Source of the DNA: Pseudomonas nitroreducens
Lineage (GTDB): Bacteria > Pseudomonadota > Gammaproteobacteria > Pseudomonadales > Pseudomonadaceae
DNA length: 64,000 nt
NCBI RefSeq assembly: GCF_024170165.1
Contig: NZ_JALJXP010000001.1
Span: 744,001-808,000 of the forward strand
Reading direction: 5' to 3'
Shown here: piece after piece, positions 56,520 through 64,000 of the stretch
Numbering within the stretch: position 1 is the first letter of the stretch
How the letters are laid out: the number at the start of each line of letters is the position of its first letter
Notes under the pieces: model-generated
What the model was told of the DNA's origin: nothing
What the model saw: only the letters and a program-made list of their open reading frames with translations
The model's database searches: none
Translations under genes and position numbers: made by a program

Positions 56520-58715
56520 TCAGGCGGCTTCGCTCTGTTCCGCGCCGAGGTCCTTCTTCAGCAGGTGCGCCGCCAGGGTGCGCAGCGGCGTGAGCTGTCG
56601 GCAAATGAGTGCCAGCTGGGTCTGCACCAGCCGGTGGGCGTCGTCCTGTTCTTCGGGCAGCTCTTCCAGGCGCTTGGCCAGCGCGTCTTCCTCGTCGCTG
56701 TAGATATCCACCGGACGTCGCTCGTTGAGGCGCGTGGCGATGTCGTCGAGGCTGCTGGTCAGGCGTTCGGCGGCTTCGGCGATGAGGTCGTCGTTGACGT
56801 CTGGCGGCAGCTGGTTGCGGTGCGCGCCCAGGGCGGAGAGGTAGCTGAGCAGGGTGTGCGAGAGCACCAGGAAGCGGAAGCCGATCTCCGCGTCCTTACG
56901 GAAGTGGCCGGGTTCCAGCAGCATGTTCGACAGCGTGGTGGAGAGCGTCGCGTCGGCATTGTGCGCGTTGCGTCGGGCGGTGCGGTAGGCGAGGTCGTCG
57001 CGCTTGCCGTTGGCGTATTGCTGCATGATTTCCCGCAGGTAGCGGCTGTTGCACGCCAGGGTGCCGCCGACCAGGCGGTGCAGGCTGCGCCCGTGCCAGT
57101 CGGGCAGTACCAGGAACACCGCGATGCCGGCGATCAGCGCGCCGAGCAGGGTATCGAACAGGCGCGGCAGGATCAGCCCGTAGCCGTCGCCCACCTGGTT
57201 GAAGCAGAACAGCACCAGCAGGGTGATCGCTGCCGTCGCCAGCGTGTAGCGCGTGCTCCGCGTGGCGAAGAAGGCAACCCCGGCGACCACCGCCAGCAGC
57301 GACTGGATCAACGGGTTGGGGAACAGGTCGATCAGTGCCCAGCCGGCCACCAGGCCGACCAGCGTGCCGAGGATTCGCTGCACCATGCGGATGCGCGTGG
57401 CGCCGTAGTTCGGCTGGCAGACGAACACCGTGGTGAGCATGATCCAGTAGCCCTGGGTCGGGTGGATCAGGTGCAGCATGCCGTAGCCGGCGGCCAGTGC
57501 CAGCGACAGGCGCAGGGCGTGGCGGAACAGCAGCGAGGTCGGCGAGACCTGCAGGCGGATGCGCTCCAGCGCGTCCTTGAACGAGCGTGGCGAGCGGTCC
57601 AGCAGGGTGCTGTCCTGCTCGTCGTCGAGCATGTCGGGGTTGCTCGCGCCACTGAGCTTGCGGTCCAGGGTGGTGAGGTTGGCCGCCAGTGCGCCGAGGG
57701 AGCGCAGCAATCCGCGCCAGGCCGGGTTGCCCTGCTGGCGCAGGTAGTCCAGCGAGGCGTTGAGGTCTGCCAGGGCCAGTTCGCTGTCGTTGTAGTCGAA
57801 CGGCTGGCGCAACTGGATCGCCTTCGCCAGCGCCTTGCACGCCTTGCCCTGCTGGTTGAGCAGGCGTTGGCAGCGGAACAGCACGTCGCTGTGGAAGAAG
57901 GCTTCGGCCAGCTGGTTGTAGGGGTAGTGCGAGGAACTGGCGCGCTCGTGGACGTCCTGGGCGATGAAGTAGAGCTTGAGGTAGCGGCTGATCTTCGGGC
58001 TCGGGCGGCCGTGGGACAGACGCGCGAGGATGGTTTCCTTGGCCTGGTTGAGCGCCACCACGACCCGCCCGTTCTGCCGCGCCAGGGCCAGACGCTGGGC
58101 CTCGACGTCGAGCTGGCGCAGCGGCTCCAGTAGCGTCGACTTGATCTTCAGGTACTCGCCCAGTTCGAGAAACAGCTTCGCCAGGCTCTGCTGTACCGGC
58201 TGGTTGGCGAACAGCGCGTTCCACAGCACCGAGAGCAAGCCGTACCAGAACGCCCCGGCCACCAGCAGCAGCGGTTCGTGCCAGAAGTCGGTGGGCGTGC
58301 CGCCGCGCTGGTCGACGCCGATCATGGTGTAGATCGACAGGATCAGGGTCGCCGAGGCGATCGCCGCATAGCGCTCGCCGAGGGCGCCGAGCAGGGTCAT
58401 GGCGAAGGTGGAGAGTGCGAGTCCGGCGACGAACAGCGGCGGGTAGGGGAACAGCAGCTCCACCGCCAGCGAGGCGATGGTGAAGCACGCCAGGGTCACC
58501 AGCAGTGCCTGCAGGCGGCCCAGCCAGTGGTCGTCGGTTTCCGCCAGGGCGCTGGCGATGACCCCGAGGAACAGCGGGATCACCAGCTCCGGCCGACCCT
58601 GCAGCCAGCACGCGAGCATGACCCCGCTGAGGGCGACGAACACCCGCAGGCTGTAGGCGAACTTGTCCAGCGCCCAGAGGCGCCGCAGAGACTGGAGCAG
58701 TGGGGAGGAGAGCAT
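56520..58715 (-). CDS. FUSC/YccS-family inner-membrane protein
   Basis: A 731-aa membrane protein of the YccS/YhfK type. Two sets of about five to six hydrophobic helices (about 20-150 and 390-520) are each followed by a long cytoplasmic helical region. The N-terminal set begins KFAYSLRVFVALSGVMLACW, the second contains YWIMLTTVFVCQPNYGATRI and TRYTLATAAITLLVLFCFNQ. The motif CQPNYGATRIRMVQRILGT is typical of the FUSC domain found in aromatic-acid efflux proteins (AaeB). The substrate is unknown. It ends in a charged tail with LLKKDLGAEQSEAA. Confidence 0.87.
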   Translation of the reverse strand: MLSSPLLQSLRRLWALDKFAYSLRVFVALSGVMLACWLQGRPELVIPLFLGVIASALAETDDHWLGRLQALLVTLACFTIASLAVELLFPYPPLFVAGLALSTFAMTLLGALGERYAAIASATLILSIYTMIGVDQRGGTPTDFWHEPLLLVAGAFWYGLLSVLWNALFANQPVQQSLAKLFLELGEYLKIKSTLLEPLRQLDVEAQRLALARQNGRVVVALNQAKETILARLSHGRPSPKISRYLKLYFIAQDVHERASSSHYPYNQLAEAFFHSDVLFRCQRLLNQQGKACKALAKAIQLRQPFDYNDSELALADLNASLDYLRQQGNPAWRGLLRSLGALAANLTTLDRKLSGASNPDMLDDEQDSTLLDRSPRSFKDALERIRLQVSPTSLLFRHALRLSLALAAGYGMLHLIHPTQGYWIMLTTVFVCQPNYGATRIRMVQRILGTLVGLVAGWALIDLFPNPLIQSLLAVVAGVAFFATRSTRYTLATAAITLLVLFCFNQVGDGYGLILPRLFDTLLGALIAGIAVFLVLPDWHGRSLHRLVGGTLACNSRYLREIMQQYANGKRDDLAYRTARRNAHNADATLSTTLSNMLLEPGHFRKDAEIGFRFLVLSHTLLSYLSALGAHRNQLPPDVNDDLIAEAAERLTSSLDDIATRLNERRPVDIYSDEEDALAKRLEELPEEQDDAHRLVQTQLALICRQLTPLRTLAAHLLKKDLGAEQSEAA

Positions 58716-58812
58716 GCGCGTGCGGGACTTCCGGGTGTCTGCCGCTCAGACTAGCGGATCGCTCCGGGCGCGGCTATCGCGAGCGCGACAAGGTGCAGCA
58801 CGGATACTCTTC

Positions 58813-58890
58813 GTAGGAGCGAGCTTGCTCGCGAACGCAGCTCGCCGGACTTGTCGGTGGCGTGCGGTTCGCGAGCAAGCTCGCTGCTAC
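58813..58890. repeat. REP pair between the FUSC gene and dbpA
   Basis: Head-to-head standard units at 58813-58836 and 58867-58890; the second has one change (GCTGCTAC). They occupy the 200-bp gap between two genes on the minus strand. Confidence 0.88.
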
Positions 58891-58915
58891 AGGGGCTGGA
58901 CGGATGGCGTGCCGG

Positions 58916-60292
58916 TCAGAGGATGCGCGCCTTGAACGAGCGGCCCTTGATCTTGCCTTCGTTGAAGTGCTTCAGCGCCTGCCTGGCGCTGTCGCGCTCC
59001 ACGGCGACGAAGGCCTGGAAGTCGAAGATGGCGATCTTGCCGACCTGGGTGCCCTTGAGCCCGGCGTCACCGGTCAGCGCGCCGAGGATGTCGCCGGGGC
59101 GCAGCTTGTCCTTGCGCCCGCCGGCGATGGCCAGGGTGGTCATCGGCGGCAGCAGCGGGGTGTCGTTGGCCTTGAGGAAGTCGATGCGCTCCCAGTTCAG
59201 CGGGGCGCCCTGCAGGTCTTCGATGGCCTGCGCGCGGCTGGCTTCGGCGGGAGTGACCAGCGACAGCGCCAGGCCCTTTTCACCGGCACGACCGCTGCGG
59301 CCGATCCGATGAATGTGGATCTGCGCGTCGCGCGACAGTTCGACGTTGATCACCGCCTCCAGTGCGGCAATGTCCAGCCCGCGCGCGGCCACGTCGGTGG
59401 CCACCAGCACGCTGCAGCTGCGGTTGGCGAACATGGTCAGCACCTGGTCGCGCTCGCGCTGTTCCAGGTCGCCATGCAGGGCCAGGGCGGAAATCTTGCG
59501 GGCGTTGAGCTGCTCGACCACTTCCATGCACTGCTGGCGGGTATGGCAGAACGCGACACAGGACTGCGGGCGGAAATGCTGAAGCAGGCGAACGACGGCA
59601 TCGAGGCGCTGCCTGGGGTCGATCTCGTAGAAGTGCTGCTCGATCTGGCTGTCGTCGTGCAGTGCCTCCACTTCCACGCGCTCGGGGTTCTTCAGGAACT
59701 TCGCCGCCAGCTGGTCGATACCTTCGGGGTAGGTGGCGGAGAACAGCAGGGTCTGCCGGCGCGCCGGAGCCTGGCCGATGATGTCGGCGATGCTGTCGTA
59801 GAAGCCCATGTCGAGCATGCGGTCGGCTTCGTCGAGCACCAGGGTGTTCAGGCCGTCGAGCTTCAGGGTGCCGCGGCGCAGGTGTTCCTGGATGCGACCG
59901 GGCGTGCCGACCACCACGTGGGCGCCGTGCTCCAGCGAGCCGATCTGCGGGCCGAAAGGCGTGCCGCCGCAGAGGGTCAGCACCTTGATGTTGTCGGCGG
60001 CGCGGGCCAGGCGGCGGATTTCCTTGGCCACCTGGTCGGCCAGCTCGCGGGTCGGGCACAGCACCAGTGCCTGGCAGCCGAAGTAGCGCGGATTCAGCGG
60101 GCTGAGCAGGCCGATGCCGAAGGCCGCGGTCTTGCCGCTGCCGGTCTTGGCCTGGGCGATCAGGTCGCGGCCCTTGAGGATTGCCGGCAGGGCGGCGGCC
60201 TGGATCGGCGTCATCTCGCGATAGCCGAGAGAGTCGAGGTTGGCCAGCAGGTCGGCCGACAGCGCGAGGCTGGAAAATGCAGAGGTGGTCAC
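58916..60292 (-). CDS. dbpA: DbpA, 23S rRNA-specific DEAD-box RNA helicase
   Basis: A 458-aa ATP-dependent RNA helicase in 50S subunit assembly. Motifs in order: Q-motif MTPIQAAALPAILKGRDLIA, motif I AKTGSGKTAAFG, Ia PTRELADQ, II LDEADRML, III SATYP, V ATDVAARGLD and VI HRIGRSGRAG. The C-terminal RNA-binding domain (about 385-458, KIAIFDFQAFVAVERDSARQ ... GKIKGRSFKARIL) is the DbpA-specific domain recognising hairpin 92 of 23S rRNA. Start taken as GTG at 60292 (VTTSAFSSL), matching family N-termini; no good ribosome-binding site precedes it, so the start is uncertain. Confidence 0.93.
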   Translation of the reverse strand: MTTSAFSSLALSADLLANLDSLGYREMTPIQAAALPAILKGRDLIAQAKTGSGKTAAFGIGLLSPLNPRYFGCQALVLCPTRELADQVAKEIRRLARAADNIKVLTLCGGTPFGPQIGSLEHGAHVVVGTPGRIQEHLRRGTLKLDGLNTLVLDEADRMLDMGFYDSIADIIGQAPARRQTLLFSATYPEGIDQLAAKFLKNPERVEVEALHDDSQIEQHFYEIDPRQRLDAVVRLLQHFRPQSCVAFCHTRQQCMEVVEQLNARKISALALHGDLEQRERDQVLTMFANRSCSVLVATDVAARGLDIAALEAVINVELSRDAQIHIHRIGRSGRAGEKGLALSLVTPAEASRAQAIEDLQGAPLNWERIDFLKANDTPLLPPMTTLAIAGGRKDKLRPGDILGALTGDAGLKGTQVGKIAIFDFQAFVAVERDSARQALKHFNEGKIKGRSFKARIL

Positions 60293-60613
60293 GAAGGGAG
60301 CCCGGGTGAATCCATATGGCCGCGCAGTGTAGCAGGAGAGCACCCTCAGCAGGGCTGAGAAGCCGATAGGGCAAGGGTTTGCGGCCGCTCGTCCGAATTC
60401 CCCGAAGCGCCTGGATCGGGTTTTTCCAAGAGATTCGCTTTCCGCAGATTTTTGTCGTAGAGTTTCCGGACTGTGTTTGCATGGGTCGCCGTCGATCGTG
60501 ACCTGATGCGGTCGGTTATTCCACCCCGTCCTGCTCGACTCCTTGTAACTCCTTGCAACTCAGTTCCTGGCCATTCGTGGCTAATTTTAAAAATACGTTC
60601 CAAGGAGAACACC
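60293..60613. other. dbpA-csp divergent region
   Basis: 321 bp without a gene, holding the promoters of dbpA and of the cold-shock gene. The csp side is AT-richer near the end (TAATTTTAAAAATACG) and includes a near-direct repeat CTCCTTGTAACTCCTTGCAA. A long leader is usual for CspA-type genes. Confidence 0.6.
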
Positions 60614-60823
60614 ATGTCGAATCGTCAGAACGGCACCGTCAAGTGGTTCAACGAGACCAAAGGCTACGGCTTCATTACCCCGGAAAGCGGCCCGGACGTG
60701 TTCGTACACTTCCGCGCTATCGAAGGTAACGGCTTCAAGACCCTGGCCGAAGGCCAGAAGGTCACCTTCGAAGTCGTGCAGGGCCAGAAAGGCATGCAGG
60801 CCGAGCGCGTACAGGTAGCCTAA
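60614..60823 (+). CDS. CspA-family cold-shock protein
   Basis: A 69-aa single cold-shock domain protein that binds single-stranded RNA and DNA. RNP1 is KGYGFIT and RNP2 is VFVHF, both intact, after the start [27 protein letters not shown] lies 7 nt upstream of the ATG. The 5' region is long, and a strong terminator follows, so it is monocistronic. I recall a cold-shock gene next to dbpA in PAO1 as PA0456. Confidence 0.96.
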   Translation: MSNRQNGTVKWFNETKGYGFITPESGPDVFVHFRAIEGNGFKTLAEGQKVTFEVVQGQKGMQAERVQVA

Positions 60824-60843
60824 GCGCTTCCTGGCGTCAGCCA

Positions 60844-60877
60844 AAAAAACCCCGGGTGGAAACATCCGGGGTTTTTT
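60844..60877 (+). terminator. Terminator of the cold-shock gene
   Basis: A 12-bp stem AAAAAACCCCGG / CCGGGGTTTTTT, 20 nt past the stop. Confidence 0.93.
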
Positions 60878-60934
60878 ATTGCCTATGTTCTTATTGCCTA
60901 TAGTGCCGCCATCGCCTTTCCGGAGCCGCCATCC

Positions 60935-61447
60935 ATGCCATCGCCCGCTTTCCGCCTGCTGCTCGCCGGCCTGCTCTTCTCGGGCGCAGCCCTTGCCGCC
61001 GAGGCTCCCGCACAGCCCGCCACCTGGGGCTGGGTGGAAACGCTCATGCTGATGCCCGAGCAGGCGCCGCTCAAGGCCAAGCTGGACACCGGCGCGCAGA
61101 CCTCGGTGATGGATGCGCGCAACATCACCCGGATCAAGAAGAACGACGAGCGCTGGGTGCAGTACGACGTGATGATCCCCGATCCGGCGACCGGCAAGGA
61201 ACAGCGTCTGGCCTTCGAGCGGCGCGTCGAGCGCGTGCTCAAGTTCAAGAACGAGAGCGGCGTCGAGCGCAGCCCGGTGGTGCTGATGGATGTGTGCCTG
61301 GGCGGCAAGGTCTATCGCGAACAGTTCACCCTGCGTGACCGGCAGACCCTGGACTACCCGGTGCTGCTCGGCCGCCGCACCCTGGAACACCTGGGCGCGG
61401 TGGACGCTTCGAAGACCCAGACCGTCGCGCCTACCTGCAAGCCCTGA
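60935..61447 (+). CDS. Secreted retropepsin-like (RimB/Zn_protease family) protein
   Basis: A 170-aa protein of the family once named ATP-dependent zinc protease (PF05618), related to retroviral-type aspartic proteases. The signal peptide is MPSPAFRLLLAGLLFSGAAL, ending ALAAEA. The catalytic-type motif is AKLDTGAQTSVMDARNI (Asp-Thr-Gly at about 51), followed by strands ending TLDYPVLLGRRTLEHLG. In the RimABK system a cytoplasmic RimB cleaves glutamate tails made by RimK; here there is a signal peptide and no rimK neighbour. Its stop codon abuts the MFS gene's stop (TGATCA), leaving zero spacing between the convergent genes. Confidence 0.85.
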   Translation: MPSPAFRLLLAGLLFSGAALAAEAPAQPATWGWVETLMLMPEQAPLKAKLDTGAQTSVMDARNITRIKKNDERWVQYDVMIPDPATGKEQRLAFERRVERVLKFKNESGVERSPVVLMDVCLGGKVYREQFTLRDRQTLDYPVLLGRRTLEHLGAVDASKTQTVAPTCKP

Positions 61448-62884
61448 TCAGTGCTCGTCGACGCCATGCTCCGGTTCGACCCGGCGTGGCGTGGTGCGGC
61501 CATCGTCGGCGTTGAGCTGGAAGAAGATCGCCGCCGCCAGCATCGAGAGGATGCCGACGCTGAAGTAGGTCGCGTGGAAGGCTGACAGCACGTCGCCCTG
61601 TGCGCTTTCCTGATCGCCATTGAAGCCCCCCAGCAGCGCCGCCGCGCAGGCGATGCCCATGCCGATGGACAACTGCATGACCACCGACAGCAGGCTGTTG
61701 CCGGCGCTGGCGTTGTCGTCGCGCAGGTCGATCAGGGAGAGGGTGTTCATCGCCGTGAACTGCAGCGAGTTGATCCCGCCCAGTATCGCCAGTTGCACGA
61801 GCAGCAGCGCGTAGGGCGTGTCCTGGTCCACCAGGCCGAGGCTGGCGATCATCGCGCCCAGCAGCAGCGTGTTGCCGACCAGCAGCTTGCGGTAGCCGAA
61901 CAGGTCCAGCAGTGGACGCGCCAGCGACTTGATCACCATCGCCGCCAGTGCCATCGGGATCATGGTCATGCCCGCCCGCGAGGGCGAGAAGCCCAGGCCG
62001 ATCTGCAGCAGCAGTGGCGTGAGGAAGGGCAGGGAGCCGCTGCCCAGCCGGGCGAACAGGTTACCCAATACGCCCACGGCGAAGGTCCGCGTGGCGAACA
62101 GCGAGGGCGGGAACAGTGGCGCTTCGATGCGCAGGGCGCGCAGCCAGTAGGCCGCCAGCAGCACCAGCCCGCCCACCAGCAGCAGGACCACGCGCACGTG
62201 AGGCATGTGCAGCTCGCCCAGGCCTTCCAGGGCGATGGTGATCAGCACCATGGCGCCGCCGAAGAGCAGGAAGCCGATCGAGTCGAAACGCGTTGCGCGC
62301 ACGCCGCGCAGGTCCGGCATCAGGCGCAGGGCGACGATGAAGCCGACCAGTCCCACCGGCAGGTTGATCAGGAAGATCCAGTGCCAGCTGGCGTACTCCA
62401 CCAGCCAGCCGCCCAGGGTCGGGCCAGCCAGCGGGCCGAGCAGGCCGGGAATGGTGACGAAACTGAGGATGCGCACCAGTTCCGTACGCGGGTACACGCG
62501 CAGGATTACCAGGCGCCCCACCGGCATCATCAGCGCGCCGCCGATGCCCTGCACCACGCGGGCGCCGACCAGGCTGCCAAGGCTCGGCGAGAGCGCGCAG
62601 AGCAGCGAGCCGAGGCTGAACAGGAAGATCGAGAAGAGGAACACCCGGCGCGTGCCGAAGCGGTCGGAAATCCAGCCGGAAGAGGGGATCAGCAGCGCCA
62701 CGGTGAGCAGGTAGGCGATCACCACGCCCTGCATGCGCAGCGGGTCCTCTTCCAGCGAGCGGGCCATGCTCGGCAGGGCGGTGTTGAGGATGGTGCCGTC
62801 CAGGGCCTGCATGAAGAAGGCGATTGCCACCAGCCAGGGCAGCAGGCGGGCTACGCGGGGCGTGAGGATGAAGGGTTCGCTCAT
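61448..62884 (-). CDS. DHA2-type major-facilitator drug transporter
   Basis: A 478-aa proton antiporter with about 14 membrane helices (MdtD/EmrB group). Signatures: motif D1 AIAFFMQALDGTILNTALPS, motif A GWISDRFGTRRVFLFSIFLF, motif B ARVVQGIGGALMMPVGRLVI and motif C PGLLGPLAGPTLGGWLVEYA. No membrane-fusion partner gene is adjacent. The ATG at 62884 (MSEPFILTPRVARL) is selected; 59 upstream codons are non-homologous. I recall PA0458 in PAO1 as the counterpart. Confidence 0.92.
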   Translation of the reverse strand: MSEPFILTPRVARLLPWLVAIAFFMQALDGTILNTALPSMARSLEEDPLRMQGVVIAYLLTVALLIPSSGWISDRFGTRRVFLFSIFLFSLGSLLCALSPSLGSLVGARVVQGIGGALMMPVGRLVILRVYPRTELVRILSFVTIPGLLGPLAGPTLGGWLVEYASWHWIFLINLPVGLVGFIVALRLMPDLRGVRATRFDSIGFLLFGGAMVLITIALEGLGELHMPHVRVVLLLVGGLVLLAAYWLRALRIEAPLFPPSLFATRTFAVGVLGNLFARLGSGSLPFLTPLLLQIGLGFSPSRAGMTMIPMALAAMVIKSLARPLLDLFGYRKLLVGNTLLLGAMIASLGLVDQDTPYALLLVQLAILGGINSLQFTAMNTLSLIDLRDDNASAGNSLLSVVMQLSIGMGIACAAALLGGFNGDQESAQGDVLSAFHATYFSVGILSMLAAAIFFQLNADDGRTTPRRVEPEHGVDEH

Positions 62885-63169
62885 GGTCGGTCCGTCGGGC
62901 GGGAATGGCTCTAGCTTAGGGAATCTTTGCCGAACGCGGGGAAATTCGCCGCGGTAGCGCGAGCTGATTCTCCCCAGTCGCCAGCCGGGAGGATTGGACG
63001 AATGGCCTTTCGTTGCCGGCAGGCCAGGAGTTCCCTGGCGCAGCCCCATGACGCCGGACATTTCTGTCCCCGTGAACGGAGCGCGTTTTTCCTCCGCTGC
63101 GCCTCCCGGGGCGGAACAATGGCCCTGGCTCCCGGTCGATATGGCGTCCGGAACCCCCAGGAGACAGCG

Positions 63170-63712
63170 ATGTCCGTCAAACCCCGTGTCACCCTCGCAC
63201 TGGCCGCCCTGCTGGCGGCTTCCTCCGCGTTTGCTTTCAACCTGGGCGATGCCGCCAAGGCGGTGTCCGGCGCGACCGGCTCCGATACCTCGCGCGTTGC
63301 CTCCACGCCGCAGACCAGCGGCCTGCTCAGTGCCCTGACCGGCCAGCTCGGCGTCAGCGACGAACAGGCGCTCGGCGGTACCGGCGCACTGCTGGGCCTG
63401 GCGAAGAACAAGCTGAGCACCACCGATTACTCGCAGCTGGCGAAGACCGTTCCCGGCCTCGACAAGCTCACCGGCAGCAATGCCCTGGGCGGCCTCGGTG
63501 GCCAGCTCGGCGACCTCGGCGGCGGCGCTTCCAGCGGCCTGCTGGGTAACGTCAGCAGCATGGGCGACGTGAGCAAGGCCTTCGGTGCGCTGGGCATGGA
63601 CCAGGACATGACCGGCAAATTCTCCAGCGTGCTGCTGGATTACCTCGGCAAGCAGGGCCTGAACAGCAACCTGCTCGGCACCCTGGGCAGCCTCTGGGGC
63701 ACCGGCGCCTGA
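63170..63712 (+). CDS. DUF2780 secreted protein
   Basis: A 180-aa exported protein of the DUF2780 (VcgC/VcgE) type, function unknown. The signal peptide ends SSAFA-FNLGDA (cleavage near 23). The mature part has the family core GLLSALTGQLGVSDEQALGG and TDYSQLAKTVPGLDKLTG, then a Gly-rich stretch and a C-terminal helical segment (KFSSVLLDYLGKQGL). AGGAG lies 7 nt upstream of the ATG at 63170; the frame is open 81 codons further upstream but without a signal peptide. A paralogue begins 97 bp downstream. Confidence 0.88.
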   Translation: MSVKPRVTLALAALLAASSAFAFNLGDAAKAVSGATGSDTSRVASTPQTSGLLSALTGQLGVSDEQALGGTGALLGLAKNKLSTTDYSQLAKTVPGLDKLTGSNALGGLGGQLGDLGGGASSGLLGNVSSMGDVSKAFGALGMDQDMTGKFSSVLLDYLGKQGLNSNLLGTLGSLWGTGA

Positions 63713-63809
63713 TATCCGCCGGCCGGCGCGGAACCGCCGCGCCGCGCCCCGGTCCTATCGACGATCCGACTCCGCACCGGGGTCGGACAGCCGTTCTCCG
63801 GAGCCGTCG

Positions 63810-64000
63810 ATGTCCCCCCGTTCCGTCGTCTTCCTGGCCGCCGCCTGGTTGGCCGCTGCCCCCGTGTTCGCCGCTACCTTCACCGATACCAGCGAGCCTG
63901 TCGGGCAGGCGCAGGAAGTGCCGGCGGCCGCCAATGCGCTGCTGGGCAACCTCACCAGGCAATTGGGTGTCAGCGAACAGCAGGCCATCGGCGGCGCCGG
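63810..64000 (+). CDS. Second DUF2780 secreted protein, truncated by the window end
   Basis: The first 63 codons of a gene continuing beyond the window. The signal peptide is MSPRSVVFLAAAWLAAAPVF with cleavage after AA. The mature start TFTDTSEPVGQAQEV leads into NLTRQLGVSEQQAIGGAG, which aligns with LTGQLGVSDEQALGGTG of the upstream gene. GGAG lies 7 nt upstream of the ATG. Tandem DUF2780 genes of the same orientation suggest a local duplication and probably a shared operon. Confidence 0.82.
   Translation, partial: MSPRSVVFLAAAWLAAAPVFAATFTDTSEPVGQAQEVPAAANALLGNLTRQLGVSEQQAIGGA

Overview
The window is chromosomal DNA of a high-GC Pseudomonas, close to but probably not identical with P. aeruginosa. 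The evidence is the gene content: the Chp chemosensory tail, mexR-mexAB-oprM, the medium-chain-length PHA cluster, and the hslVU-ftsN-argS-priA-rpmE block. Several products have P. aeruginosa-like lengths (PhaC1 559 aa, PhaC2 560 aa, MexB 1046 aa, PriA 739 aa). The intergenic regions carry many Pseudomonas-type REP palindromes. I see no rRNA, tRNA, insertion sequence, prophage or CRISPR array. About 53 protein genes are supported, the first and last cut by the window edges.

Layout. (1) 1-11.6 kb, plus strand: end of pilK, then chpA-chpB-chpC-chpD-chpE, the signalling core controlling type IV pili and twitching. (2) 11.8-14.0 kb, minus: rsmE and bioA. (3) 14.2-17.0 kb, plus: an exported FAD amine oxidase-like protein, a cytochrome b561 and a periplasmic YceI protein. 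(4) 17.0-23.5 kb: mexR divergent from mexA-mexB-oprM, with recognisable MexR and NalD/TtgR-type operators between them. (5) 23.7-28.5 kb, minus: a UPF0158 protein and two tandem chemoreceptors. (6) 28.7-34.8 kb, minus: a chain of tightly packed genes in transcription order ubiE-ubiJ-ubiB, hisI-hisE, tatA-tatB-tatC and a second RsmE-family methylase. (7) 34.9-42.4 kb: the PHA locus, with phaI-phaF on plus converging on phaC1-phaZ-phaC2-phaD on minus. (8) 43.1-50.6 kb, minus: a DUF971 gene, hslV-hslU, ftsN, argS and priA. (9) 50.8-56.4 kb, plus: rpmE, an exported nuclease, an M48 lipoprotein protease, malic enzyme, a PAP2-type lipoprotein and a small solute-binding protein. (10) 56.5-64 kb: a FUSC/YccS-type membrane protein, dbpA, a cold-shock protein, a secreted retropepsin-like protein, a DHA2-type MFS transporter and two tandem DUF2780 genes.

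From memory of PAO1 gene order, this arrangement joins three chromosomal neighbourhoods: roughly PA0412-PA0427, PA5072-PA5046 and PA0454-PA0458. The junctions would lie just after oprM and just after the malic enzyme gene.

The window is mostly core genome, and I did not find a convincing new multi-gene system. The most informative signals are regulatory: paired MexR operators plus a NalD/TtgR-like operator before mexA; a sigma-54 promoter and a Crc/Hfq-type motif at phaC1; a sigma-32 promoter at hslVU; an intrinsic terminator of rpmE lying inside the first codons of the nuclease gene; and an unexplained, strongly foldable 132-nt element in the phaZ-phaC2 gap.
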